The notes under the pieces are model-generated. The model searched no databases. It was not told the origin of the DNA and saw nothing but the letters and a program-made list of their open reading frames with translations. Shown in pieces: positions 1-9,973 of a stretch of DNA of 64,000 nucleotides. Both the position numbers and the translations under genes were made by a program. Origin of the DNA: Austropuccinia psidii (lineage: Eukaryota; Basidiomycota; Pucciniomycetes; Pucciniales; Sphaerophragmiaceae). The stretch spans positions 18,823,105 to 18,887,104 of the forward strand of contig JALGQZ010000013.1 in assembly GCA_023105745.1 (NCBI GenBank), written 5' to 3'. Numbering within the stretch: the first letter of the stretch is position 1; every line of letters starts with the position of its first letter.

Positions 1-419
1 ACCAGCCCCTCTTTCTCCCCCCTGGGGACTTTTCCCCAGTTAATTAATTTAGTTGATTTATTATTATCTGAATATTCTTATCCTTATATTTTGGGTATTA
101 TATTTATTTAATCTTAAGTTAGTCTTTGCCTTTTTTCTTGCTTCGCCTGTACAGTATGAGTTGGGTGGCCATATCCTTATTAACCCTTCTCTTTCCATTC
201 TGACAGGTTGAAACAGTGGACTTGGACTTGTTTGTGGTTGGCTCTTCTATTTCTTATTCTTATTTCTTTTGTTGCTGCTTTTCTTATATTTATTCTTTTA
301 GTAATTCATCTTTAACACTTTCAAGTGTATCTCATCTTATCTTATCTTTGAGCCCTCCATAAGTGAGTCCCAGTTTACTGAGTGCCAGGCCCTCTTCACT
401 TTGAAGAGCCCCTGTGACA
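1..419 (+). repeat. A-family LTR, partial (3' or solo LTR entering from the left edge)
   Basis: This stretch is a diverged reverse complement of the LTR start at 9546-9924 (shared blocks include GAGCCCTCCATAAGTGAGTC and the terminal CCCCTGTGACA). The LTR therefore reads on the plus strand and ends in CA at 419. What follows at 420 is another LTR, not an internal region, so this is a 3' or solo LTR. Its 5' part lies outside the window. Pyrimidine-rich blocks near the start mirror the purine-rich GGGGGAAAA of the other copy. Confidence 0.75.
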
Positions 420-1120
420 GTAGTCATGTAAAAGCTTCAATTAAGTAATTATGATAATCTTACATGACAACATAAGATGCAATCAATAATTCAAAATGTT
501 TTATTGTTTTCTCACTCACTTGTTTTTCAGTTTGCTCCTCTTCCTGTTTTTTCCAAATCATCACATTATTCAATTATACCTTTACTACCAACAAGTAAGT
601 GTTAGTTAAATCTTTTCTTAAGTGTTTTATTCTTTAAGAATCAATCAGAAAGAACTGAAATAATAGAAATTCACTATATATTGTTGTATTACTGTTATAA
701 ATCAATTTTGACACATTAAATTCACAATTATCCATCAAATTTCTCTGCTATTATCTTGAAATAAGTTCTTTGGAGTATTAGTGAGTGATTTATCTTAATT
801 CTTAAAGTTTTTTCTCTAGTAATTGTTTTCTTCAAGAATTATCTTCATAATTATTATTTCAAAAGATAACTTCATATCAAAAGAATATTTTCATTTTAAT
901 AAAAGGAGTTTTATTATTAAATACTTCTTGTAATTGATTCTAGTAGACCATTACTGCTTACTGTTATAATCACTAGTAGTCTATAACAAGTAAAAGAAAT
1001 AATTCATTAATTCATTATTTAATTGTGGTTAAAATACTTTTTATTTTTATATTTCATTAGAAAAGTCATAGTACTATTTATTAATGGTAATATCATCAAC
1101 AGTTTCATAGACACATCTTA
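420..1120 (+). repeat. Fragment of a D/E-family LTR
   Basis: The sequence is the diverged reverse complement of LTR E (32222-32950 region). Shared marks are the CAATTAAGTAATTATGATAA block, the TTTTCTCACTCACT block, and the end CAGTTTCATAGACACATCTTA, which corresponds to the E start TGTAAGATGTGACTATG. The upstream part of this LTR is missing here, probably because the A-family LTR at 1-419 inserted into it. No coding potential. Confidence 0.65.
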
Positions 1121-1448
1121 AATTGAAATTGAGAGCGCAGAGGTGTGGAGAAAAATTCTTGACATGGACAATCCTTTCTTTGCATATTCTGTTGATTATT
1201 TCAATAAATTGTCTTCTGAATATCATGTGAAGAGCCCTGACCACCTCCAAGAGAGTACCCAGCTACCTTTGCAGCAAAAGCTTAACCATGGCATGGGCAC
1301 CTTCAACTTTGGAGGTGGAGCTCACACCCATGTGGCAATGGTGGTTGGTCCAGGCTGTCACATAATACCTCTTTAAAGGAAGCCAGGTATTTTGCAAATA
1401 TTGCAAGACTTCACGATTTTTGACTTGCTTTTGTTGTTTTGTTGGCAA
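1121..1448 (-). pseudogene. MULE (Mutator-like) transposase relic, C-terminal part
   Basis: Minus-strand translation from 1448 gives a segment with a WLPLK-like block, then AWTNHHCHMG, then TSKVEGAHAMVK. This matches the conserved pattern near the end of MULE transposases (W..K....AWT....H.G...TS..EG.H..LK). A TAG at about 1263-1265 interrupts it, but the same frame goes on with an amphipathic stretch (LGTLLEVVRALHMIF, then FIEIINRI), as expected for the helical tail of that domain. The conserved second His of the HFG motif reads HMG. Upstream of about 1448 the sequence changes into Gag of element X, so only the 3' part of the transposase is present. The family is assigned by motif only. The plus-strand frame across the same DNA, with an FGGGAH string, is taken to be a shadow. 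Confidence 0.6.
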
Positions 1449-1841
1449 AACCAGGTTAAAACTTTGTCTTTATCAGAATTAAATTTGGAAGCTTCAAAGG
1501 CTGTTTCCACTTCAAACCTCCAAGTATCATTGGCCAATTTTGAAAATCTGGGCTTTCCACCAAGTCCAACTTTGGTGTCTATGTGCTTGTCTTCATTTTA
1601 TATACCATCTGTGGGCTGTCTTGGTAAACAAGGGGTTAAATCTTGCTGTTACCAGTCTGTCAGGTAATTTAAAATATTCTTTAATCATTTCAATTCCTTT
1701 GACGAATTCCTTATGGTCATATTCTCCTTCACCACTGAAGTGAGGCCATTCTTTGGGTTTTGGTACTTCTTTTAAGAGTGCTTGGCCCATTGATGGTTCC
1801 ATGTTATGGGAAGAAGTGGAAGATTAATTTTTGAACTGTGA
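1449..1841 (-). pseudogene. Gag core relic of element X
   Basis: The open segment 1802-1593 contains PKEWPHFSGEGEYDHKEF and, further on, LFTKTAHRWYIK. These match residues about 440-490 of the B polyprotein ([17 protein letters not shown] ... [12 protein letters not shown]). After a stop, the adjoining region still reads through the next 50 or so Gag residues in a shifted frame, up to a segment like VLTWF. Gag is the structural protein that packages element RNA into cytoplasmic particles. Here the frame is broken and no zinc knuckle is left. Confidence 0.65.
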
Positions 1842-2471
1842 ATTTTCAGCATCCAATATTTTTGGATTGGGAATTCCTGTACCTGCTTCCTGATTAAGAG
1901 GAATAGACATTCCTGGTAAGGTGTTCATTATTTGTTCAATATCATTCATTTTACTGTTGGTACACCTTGGGGAATTTCTGAGATCATGTTGGAAGGCTTG
2001 TATTAAATTTATTACTTCAATTTTATACATGTCTTTTTTATGTGTCAGTTCTTGCCATAACTCTGTTTGTCTTGTATTATCAGCAGTGACTTGATTTAAT
2101 TTGATTGTTAATTTTGATACTTATTCTTGTGAAGCATCAAAACAATTTTTCAAGGAAATTGTATATGTCTTTACTTCAGTAAATGAATTTGAAATGTCAT
2201 CAAGAACTATCTTGTTATCTGTCTTGATAATATTTATGGCTTGTTTATTCTTGTTTCAATTATGTCATCAATATCTAATCTATAATATTTTTCTGTTAAT
2301 TATTTGATAATGGCATATTGTCAAAAAACATAAGTGCTTCATTTATTTGGCTCAAGCTGAAGTTATTTGTTTTAATATTGCTACAATTGGATGAGTTTTT
2401 ATCAGAAACATAACTTTTTATGTCAGTTATAGCTTCATACAACTCTTGGATAGCATTAAAAATGTCAAAAA

Positions 2472-3080
2472 TCATTTCTGATATTTTACTCTGGCTTCCT
2501 CCCTTTTCTGTAATTCCATCATTGTTCTTGCCATCTGGAATACATTTTCCATGGCATCCTGCTTAAAATTTGGGATTCTGTAACCCTGGCTGTAAGGGTT
2601 TGTGGCTGGTGCCTTGCCTTTGCCCTTGTTCTGGGATTGTAGCTGCTTTTTCACATTGGAATTTCTGCTTTTGGCTACTGGGGCTGTTTTTGGCACTTTC
2701 TTGGGTGGTGGAGGGTTGGTTTTCCTCCATTCTGCTGTTAAAAGCATCATTTTCTTCTTTTCCATCAATGGATGCCCTCCATTGAGTAACTTGCAAGTGT
2801 TGGGATGGCCCAGGAATTTTCTCACAGTCAGGTAGGATTTCTTGCAGTTTTTCCACCGTTCTGCAAGGCCCTGATACTCTTTGTGCTGCAATGCATTTTT
2901 GTAGGCCTTCTGGCTGGCTTTGACTATGGTTTCTGAGGCTTCTTATGGTGGCATCAGCTCTTTTTGAAGGTAAAACTGTATTATAAGCTTTAGAATGGCA
3001 TAATTTATTAATTTGGAAGCAACAACTGACTCTTGTCATTCTGTAACTGATTGGCTTCTGCCATAATCACATCTATTACC
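2472..3080 (-). pseudogene. Second-frame accessory ORF relic of element X
   Basis: The open frame 2891-2472 ends with PYSQGYRIP, a DAMENVFQMARTMMEL segment and KREEARVK. This aligns with the C-terminus of the second-frame protein of element B (PYPQNYRIP ... [14 protein letters not shown] ... KEEERLNQ), at roughly 60 percent identity by eye. A Lys/Gly/Pro-rich linker precedes it in both. Upstream, the same frame contains WKNCKKSYLTVRKFLG, matching the B segment [11 protein letters not shown] possible exon boundary AAG/GTAATAG lies at 3080/3079 and a possible 3' splice site ACAG at 2976. The alternative frame 3039-2563 is also open but matches the B main frame only weakly. Confidence 0.55.
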
Positions 3081-3601
3081 TTCTTGGGAGCTTCTTGAGG
3101 GGTTATAGCTGCCTCCGGATCTGGTTCAAGGCATATTTTTGATTAAAAAGCTTAAAATATTAATTTTACTTTAAAACACCTACTATTGGCAAGTATTTTG
3201 CCTTTTGAAGGGTATTACGTATATCCAAGTTAATCAATTCAGAAGAAATTGATTCTGGTTGATTATTCTAAGTTATAATAGCTTTACTATTATGGTCAGA
3301 ATTAACAGTACTTTTAGGAATAATGCTGGTTACTGTTGAGGCTGTTTCAATATTTTCTTGTCTTCCCATGTTGTTGGAAACTAAAATTAATGAAAAAACC
3401 AATTGATTGAGTAAAAAACATTTTTTCAAAAGAGAAAGGAAAAAAAAGCCTCACTTATAATATGAATTGTTTTCATTTTTTATTGAATTTTTGAAACATC
3501 AGTATTTTTTATATGTTTGTAAATTATTCAAAATAAGTCAAAAGATTTAGATTGAGTAAAAAATTATTTAACAGGAAAAATATCATGGCTGGGCTGCCAA
3601 A

Positions 3602-6600
3602 TGTAAGGTGTTCCTATTAAACTTTGATTAAAAATCAAGTACTTTTCCTGTCCGCAAAATTTTTATAAGGTAAAAAATGATTGGAATTAGTAGGAAATGG
3701 TATTCTTAAGAGAAAACACACCAATTTTATTGGCTGTAACTTTATAAGTATAAAACAACAGTATTTTAAAGAATTACCATTTCACCAAAAATAAAAGTTT
3801 ATCCAAATATACTCTACAAGAGATATTTAAGGCTAAAACAGAAATTTCTTGAAGAGCAATTTCAATTGAAATTAATTGAGCAAAAAAATTGCGAGCAATT
3901 AATTAAAGAAAAAAGTCTTTGAAAATTTATTTGAACAGAAAAAATGCCCAAAAGTGACAAAAGTGATTTTGGAAACAAAGTGACAAAGTTAACAGTAATG
4001 ACAAATGCTTTGATTCACTGATGGGGTGGTTCAAGGGGTAAAAATGATTATAAGAGTTACAAACATAGATTATGATAATTTTTTCACATAGTTAAAAGGT
4101 TTAAGAGGATGAAAAAAGGGGGGGTTCAAATATTTCATTGATTGGTTTGACAGTGTTTAAACTAATTATACAAGGAAAAGATTCTAACATGAAGAGAAAA
4201 GTGGGGCAAAGAAGAAATTCTTTTATAGCCATCAATTTTCTTACTCCAAACATAAAATTTACTCTTGTTAGTCGTTGAAAACACTCTGAAAGCGGAAAAG
4301 CCAAGTATGGCATCATTAAACCCTGGGTTAGACCATAAAAGGGTGATTTTACCATTTTTGGCTACTTTAGCCATTTTAGACCATTAAATCAGCCATTACT
4401 ATAGTAATAACTGGTCTAGAGCCTTCAAAACACGTCAGAGCTTATGTAAGATAGGTAGAAACCTGTTAAAACAGTTTTTACAAAGATTTTTTTAGCTTAG
4501 GGGTAGTTTTACCCTCTTGGAAACAGTTAAAACTCCCCTGGTTGGTATCAAAACCTCATTGTCAATTGAGTCACAGACCCTGGGACTCAATTGCAGGCAT
4601 AAAGTGATGAACGTTTGCATGGATTTTGATATCTCACACCTGTCAGCAAGGATTTTGGTGTTCTGACTCCCCCTTAGAGATAGAGTTACTTTCCCCCCCA
4701 AATTAATCTTTACAATTTCTTTTTTTTTTAAATCCTCATCAGGTATTATGCTTGTAAATTATATATATAATTCAATCAAGTTATACAATACACTTACTGT
4801 AAGAATTGATACCACATATGTAATACACATGCACAACACCTCAATTTTAACACAAATATTGATGTTGAACACCACATGTGGTGTGAATTAATTTAAGGTT
4901 TTGAGTATTTTCAACTTTTGTACAGAAAATAATAAAAAAACTTAATCTAAGCTAATTTAGAGTTGATTTACAGAAATTTTATTCATAGGTGACCCCGGCT
5001 TATTTTTTATGAGGAATCCAATGTTCAAGTAATTTTGTTATGTTTATTTATTGGGTAAAAAGTTAGAATATATTTTATGTAACTTTTTACCAAAAATATT
5101 TTAATTTCATTAATTTTATTAAAAATTCCTTTTTACTTAATTTTTTAAAGGAAAAATCTATTTTCATAATTTTAAAATTTAATGTCAGCCTGTGACCCAA
5201 ACCAGAGCACAAGCATGACAGCAACATACCATAAACCAATGGTAAAACTAAGATACCACCAAAACATGGAGCTGAGTCAGATTATCTCAAAAGGTATTGA
5301 AAGAAGGAGAAAGCCCACCAGACCTCAAAAAAACAAGTGCCATCATCATAGGATAAGGAATAACAAATTTATTCCTGCTCAAAGATTTTGCTGAGCATAA
5401 ACCTCATTTTTCACCTCTCATCTGAAATCCAGAGGAAGAGGATTAACCCCATCAAATGGGTATTCAAATTGAAGCTCTAGAGCAGGGATATCAAGTGGTA
5501 CTAGCCAAATTGATCTAGAATCAAAATTACAGGAGTTATGGCCAAACTAAGGTCAAATAAGGGTGAATAAAATATTCACGTGTCATGTAACCTCAACAAT
5601 TCTAGTGTGAGGTACCTAAATTGAGGTCTTTTTGGAAAGAGCACAATAAAGGCTATCTGATGGTACCATCGCTTTGCCAATATGTCATCTATAATACAAG
5701 TTATGAGGAAAACAAGGTCCATACAGTTTTTGAGCTAATCATAAATATGTATAAGAAAACTTGTACATGGCAAAACCTTGCCATATTTAGTAATAACCAT
5801 ATTAAATGAGGTACAATTGTGTTGAACACCTCTTGGGCTACAAAATGAACCAAATTTGAGCTTGATATCTCAAAAACAAACAAATTTGTGGCATTTTTAA
5901 GCTCAAGATACCACAGTTAGACCAATACAGTCCTACTGTGTGATATTATCTGATAAGTATTAATCTTAGGTGTCAAATAGACAAAAAAGGATTTTTATAC
6001 TTCAATACCTCATAATTCATTCAATACTGGGGTCCCATACAGGTTCTGTACAGATTCTGACGCATCAGAAGCACCAGAACACACCTGTAAAGTCCATTGG
6101 TGAAAGCCTTCACCCTGTATAGGGTAAGAATGACAACTTGTGGCTCTAAAACAACATTTCCACCCAATCAAAGTATTTCTTGAGTGTGGAGAACCACAAA
6201 CCGCCCCACAGAAGTGAAACATTTCACTCTGTGGTTGTGTGCAGAGGTAAACAACCTCCCACTACCCCAGAAAAAGATAAAAGGAGGCTTTTCCTCACCA
6301 GAATGCTAATCCAGCATCCTGTCCTTAGTATTCATATGTGGTATAACTTCTTAAAAGAAGTGGTACCCTTAGAATTTAAGAGGTATAATTATCAATTGTA
6401 ATTATTGTAGGGTTTATTATTGTAAACCAACAGTTAGCTACTGTACCTAGGGCTATCAGAAGTACTAACCATAACTAAATTCATCTACTATAGCCCTTTC
6501 AACCATCCATTATCTTAATTATCATTTTATTTCCGTGTCAATGTCATATTTATAGCTTCTTTTTGTCATGGTACAGCTATATCATAGAGTCACCCTGACA

Positions 6601-6728
6601 TTAAATGTAATTTTTATTTTTGTATATAAATTTATATTTGTATTTTAATCTTGATTTTGATAATATAAAAAAGTTTATTTTGTTATTTTTGGTCTTTTGG
6701 GTATATGAAAATACCTCTAAGGCCCACA
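3602..6728 (-). repeat. 5' LTR of element X (interrupted by R1)
   Basis: On the plus strand it begins TGTAAGGTG at 3602 and ends ATACCTCTAAGGCCCACA at 6728, so it has TG...CA ends. Removing R1 (5183-6600) and its 4-bp duplication leaves about 1705 bp, close to solo LTR Y (1823 bp), which is the same family. The block GGGCTGCCAAA just left of 3602 corresponds to the PBS-like block of the other elements. The flanks 3597-3601 (CCAAA) and 6729-6733 (CTCTT) do not match, as expected when the left side is element interior. Confidence 0.75.
5183..6600 (+). mobile_element. R1: 1.4-kb solo-LTR-like insertion
   Basis: It begins TGTCAGCCTGTGAC and ends GTCACCCTGACA, giving imperfect terminal inverted repeats, and is flanked by TTAA on both sides (5179-5182 and 6601-6604). 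A diverged copy in the opposite orientation occupies 50547-51984 with a perfect 5-bp duplication, which confirms the ends. It has no credible ORF. TG/CA ends and 4-5-bp duplications point to a solo LTR or small non-autonomous LTR element. A TTAA-targeting DNA transposon is an alternative for this copy alone but does not fit the AAGGC duplication of the other copy. Confidence 0.7.
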
Positions 6729-8819
6729 CTCTTCCTCCTCATCCCACTGCTCCTCCAGGGAGGAATGAAAAAATAAAGGAGGAAGGTCCATATCCCCTTG
6801 AAAGAGATGAAGTGAAGATATAGCAAAGTCTTCCCCAAAATCTCTTATCTTATTGAAGACTTCATCTCTTGATAGAAGTAATTACTGAGAAGGAATGATG
6901 GAATGGATATGAACAGAAGGAGGAAGGGAAGGTGTCTTAAGTTCACCAACAAGAGAAACACTGTTGAGAGAAATGGCGAAGTCAATACTAGCAAAAGATA
7001 TAATACCACTATAATCCTTATGACTAGAATCATAGGTGATCAATCAATTTTTCCAATTGATAATGGGATTAAAATGGTAAAGGAAATCATAGCCTAATAT
7101 TAGTTCCTCTCCTTTGGTTGAATCTATGATGAAGAAATCCCATGCAAAGCTTGGGAATGAAGACAGGTCGACAACCCACTTAGTATAATGGGTGATCAAC
7201 AGGGAAGTTGATTCATTGAAATCCAAAATGAACAGAGGAATATGTTCAGGGAGCTCTGACATGGTCAATGAGAACTTGAGAACAAAATTCTTTGCAATAT
7301 AAGAGTTTGTAGCACCAGAATCGATGAGAATAATATAAAAAATATCAGAAGCAGAAGATAATTAAAAAAGTTTAAAGATTTCGTGACACTAGTATTCAGA
7401 GTGCACCATTGTGCTGTTGAAGGAAATGAGTGAGAACCATTGAATAAATCATGATCCCCACTTGGGCTTTTCCCTGCTTGCTAGGGAAGCCTCTTGATGA
7501 CCCTTTCCTATTTTCACGCCTCTTGAAACATTTTTCAATTGGGTTCTTGCCACCACAATAAGTGCATAAGCCTTCCTTAATTCTCCTCTCCTTTTCAGAA
7601 ACAATTAATTTGTTGTCCTTAGTGAGGAGAGCAGCATGAGGCTTGTCTTTGGACACTTGAAAATTCTTCCCCTTCTTGATCTTCATGTGATAAGGCTTTT
7701 CTGATGATGAATTTTTGGGAGGCTTGGAGGAGTTTGATCCACTCATTGGAGGCTTCTTCTCTTGATGACTACCCTTTCCCTTCTGCCTCTGATTGTACCT
7801 GGTATCTAATTCCAAAGTAATGTCCATGAGTTCCTGAAGGCTTTCAAAGCTCCATGGGTGAGAAGCCAATCAGTCCAAAAATATTGATGCCAAGACGTTT
7901 CTATACACATTAATATAGGCTGTTTCCCCCCAGTCTCCAATTCTTGAAATTAAGCATCTGAAATCTGCCATGTAGGAGGAAACTTGGCCACTTTCTTTTA
8001 TCCTGAGATTGTCTATCTTTTTTCAGCCTCTCTGACTTCATTGGGGTCACCAAACAGAGTGAATAACAGGGTTTCAAATAACTTCCAGTTATTGCGGACA
8101 GAAGAAGGGTCTTCATTGGAGAAACTTGAGACGTAAGGTTCAATCCATTTGCCAGCTCTACCAGTGAGAAAAGAAGTTGAGGTCAAAAACTTCTTCCTGG
8201 CAGAGAAGAAGCTTTCTGGGTCATTATGGAAAACAAATTGTAAAGATGGAATAAATCCTCTCAATTTAAAGATTTAGTACCATCAAAGGAATCAGGTGCC
8301 TTCATTGATGGACTATTGAATGCTGGGGCATTTGAAGTGTCCCTTGTGGCAACTGCTTGAATTAGTTGTCCCCTGAATTGAGTCATCTGATCCATCATTT
8401 TAAGTAAATTTGGTTCAGCTAGACAGAAAAGAGGTTGATGAGAAGGGGCTAGAGTTGAGCCTTCAGAATCCTCAGGGGCATCTGCCAAGGAAGCTGCTCC
8501 TGCAGTTTCTTCAGAATCCTCCTCTTCCACAGACTACTCCCCCTCTTCATCTTCAGCTTCCCCTGATCTGCTTCTAGGACCTTGAGAAAATCTTGGATAG
8601 CCACCCAACAAGCCAGAGAATTATCTTGATCTTCTTGACTTCACACCTCCTCTTCTGGAGGGTGCTGCACCTTCTATTGGTGGTCCTCTGTCCAAATTTG
8701 CACTCAGTTGATGAACTGATGGTGTGTGGTCAATAGGAGCCCTTGCTGTAGGAGTGAGAACAGATTTATGTCTTTGCAATCTTGCATTCATGGCTAGAGG
8801 GCTATGCTGAACTAGCATT
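6729..8819 (-). pseudogene. Gag-protease relic of Ty3/gypsy element A, copy 1
   Basis: Translation starts at an ATG at 8819 with MLVQHSPLA, then an acidic stretch and a Gag core that includes SLQFVFHNDPESFFSARKK and FETLLFTLFGDPNEV. A zinc-knuckle-like CTYCGGKNPIEKC follows at about 7523-7565, with Asn where the knuckle His belongs. Further on is the protease active site LIDSGATNSYIA at about 7300-7330, and the segment LILGYDFLYHFNP. Homology fades into the start of Pol at 6729, where LTR X abuts. Lesions: in-frame TAA and TAG between 8620 and 8530, a frameshift at about 8264 (shared with copy 2), a 1-base deletion in a T run at about 8015, a CGA-to-TGA stop at about 7871, and stops inside the protease. 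It is not functional. The lineage differs from B: no overlapping second frame was seen. Confidence 0.75.
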
Positions 8820-9545
8820 ATTGAAGAAGGAAAATAAAATTTGATGATACTTGAGAATAAAACAAGGCTTGACCAAATCAATCAAATGAGAATCTTGATG
8901 AACTTGAGAAATAAATCAATAGCCTTGAAGTGAATCAATATGAATAAATCTTGAAGAATGAATATGACAAAGTCAAATTCTCATGAATAATCAATTTCAA
9001 TCAATAAGTTAAATCAAGTCAATTCAAAATCAAATAAATTAAGTCTTGAGGAATTAAATAAATATCTTCAAAAATCAATTTAATTTCTTGTGGAATCAAT
9101 GTCAAATCAAGCAATGTACTCATTCTTGAGGATAAATCAGCTAACGTGAGGAAATAAAGTCAATTTCTTGCATAATCCAACCAATAAATCAATAATTCTT
9201 GTCAATTTCAAATCAACAATGATAATCCCTATTCAATAAAACTCCTGAAATGATGAATCAATTAATCCCAAATTCCAAGAAATTAAGTCTGATAAAAGAA
9301 CCGCAATTCGGACAGAAAATTAAAATGAGAATTGATTGGGAATTAAGAAGAAAGTGAAATGGTCAGAAAAATTTAAGAAATGAGAAAGAGAATTCATTTT
9401 CCTTTGAATAAAATGAATGAGATGAAAATTGATGAGAGATAATGAAATCATAAATTCATAAGATCATAAAAATAATCATTGATAATTAGAGAAATGAACA
9501 AGAATGAATGAAAGAAAAGAAGAAATTATGGGTTAATTAAAATAA
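8820..9545 (-). other. Untranslated leader of element A, copy 1
   Basis: This 726-bp stretch separates the Gag start of A from its 5' LTR. It is made of degenerate AATCAA/CTTGA-like words and holds no ORF. I could not identify a tRNA-type primer-binding site next to the LTR end at 9546; the adjoining minus-strand sequence is TTATTTTAATTAACCC. Confidence 0.5.
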
Positions 9546-9924
9546 TGTCACAGGGGCTCTTTTAAATCAAGAGGGCCTGGGACTCAGTGAACAGACTTAC
9601 TTATGGAGGGCTCAAAGGAAGTACTCAAAGGATAACTGCAATAACATAAAGTATAAAGTTCCTACTGATAAATAATGAGCATTAAAAGACATGAAATAAA
9701 TACAAAAGAAAAAACAAAGAGACAACCACAAATAATCTTGAATCACTGTTTCAACCTGTTCAGAAAAGAGAAAAGGATTAAGAAGGCTATGACCACCAGG
9801 ACTCTACTTAAAAGGTGAGGGAAGGCAAAGACTAACTTAATAATTAATAAAATAATACTTCTGAATAAGAAATAAAAGAATATTAAATAATAACTCAAAT
9901 ATTTAAATTAACTGGGGGAAAAAC
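9546..9924 (-). repeat. 5' LTR of element A, copy 1, segment proximal to gag
   Basis: On the plus strand it starts TGTCACAGGGGCTC and runs to GGGGGAAAAAC, where B interrupts it. The LTR continues at 20928-22558. It matches 36954-37331 almost base for base, and 1-419 in reverse orientation. A purine-rich GGGGGAAAAA run marks the B target site. Confidence 0.8.
9920..9924. repeat. Target-site duplication of element B, left copy (AAAAC)
   Basis: AAAAC immediately precedes the LTR start TGTAAGG and recurs immediately after the right LTR at 20923-20927. The uninterrupted site GGGGGAAAAACCACC exists at 37322-37336, which proves the duplication. Confidence 0.95.
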
Positions 9925-9943
9925 TGTAAGGTTTGTCTATGAA

Positions 9944-9973
9944 ACTCTTGATAATAGTAACAATATCAAGAGT
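9944..9973. other. LTR-end hairpin in B 3' LTR (repeated at 18751-18780)
   Basis: ACTCTTGATA and TATCAAGAGT are perfect 10-bp inverted arms around a 10-base loop, 19 bp inside the LTR end. In the 5' LTR the same hairpin lies just upstream of the PBS-like block in the genomic RNA. Equivalent inverted arms can be drawn in LTRs E, G, H and the 420-1120 fragment. Confidence 0.7.

Larger units (their letters stand above)
1449..3601 (-). mobile_element. Element X: internal region of a decayed Ty3/gypsy element, 5' part only
   Basis: X lies on the minus strand with its 5' LTR at 3602-6728. Reading leftward from the LTR come a PBS-like block, leader exons, a second-frame ORF (2472-2891) and Gag coding sequence (1449-1841). 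Gag is cut off at about 1449 by the MULE relic, so protease, reverse transcriptase, RNase H, integrase and the 3' LTR are all absent. The segment 1842-2471 corresponds to the coiled-coil part of Gag in element B but is full of stops and frameshifts. Confidence 0.7.

Noticed and set aside
1143..1376. Plus-strand 77-codon frame with FGGGAH, suggestive of a P450 haem-binding loop
   Set aside because: The invariant Cys and following Gly are absent, there is no supporting domain, and the opposite strand gives a better MULE transposase match.
5179..6604. R1 as a piggyBac-type transposon because of TTAA flanks
   Set aside because: R2 has AAGGC flanks with the same ends, and the termini are TG...CA, which fits LTR integration.
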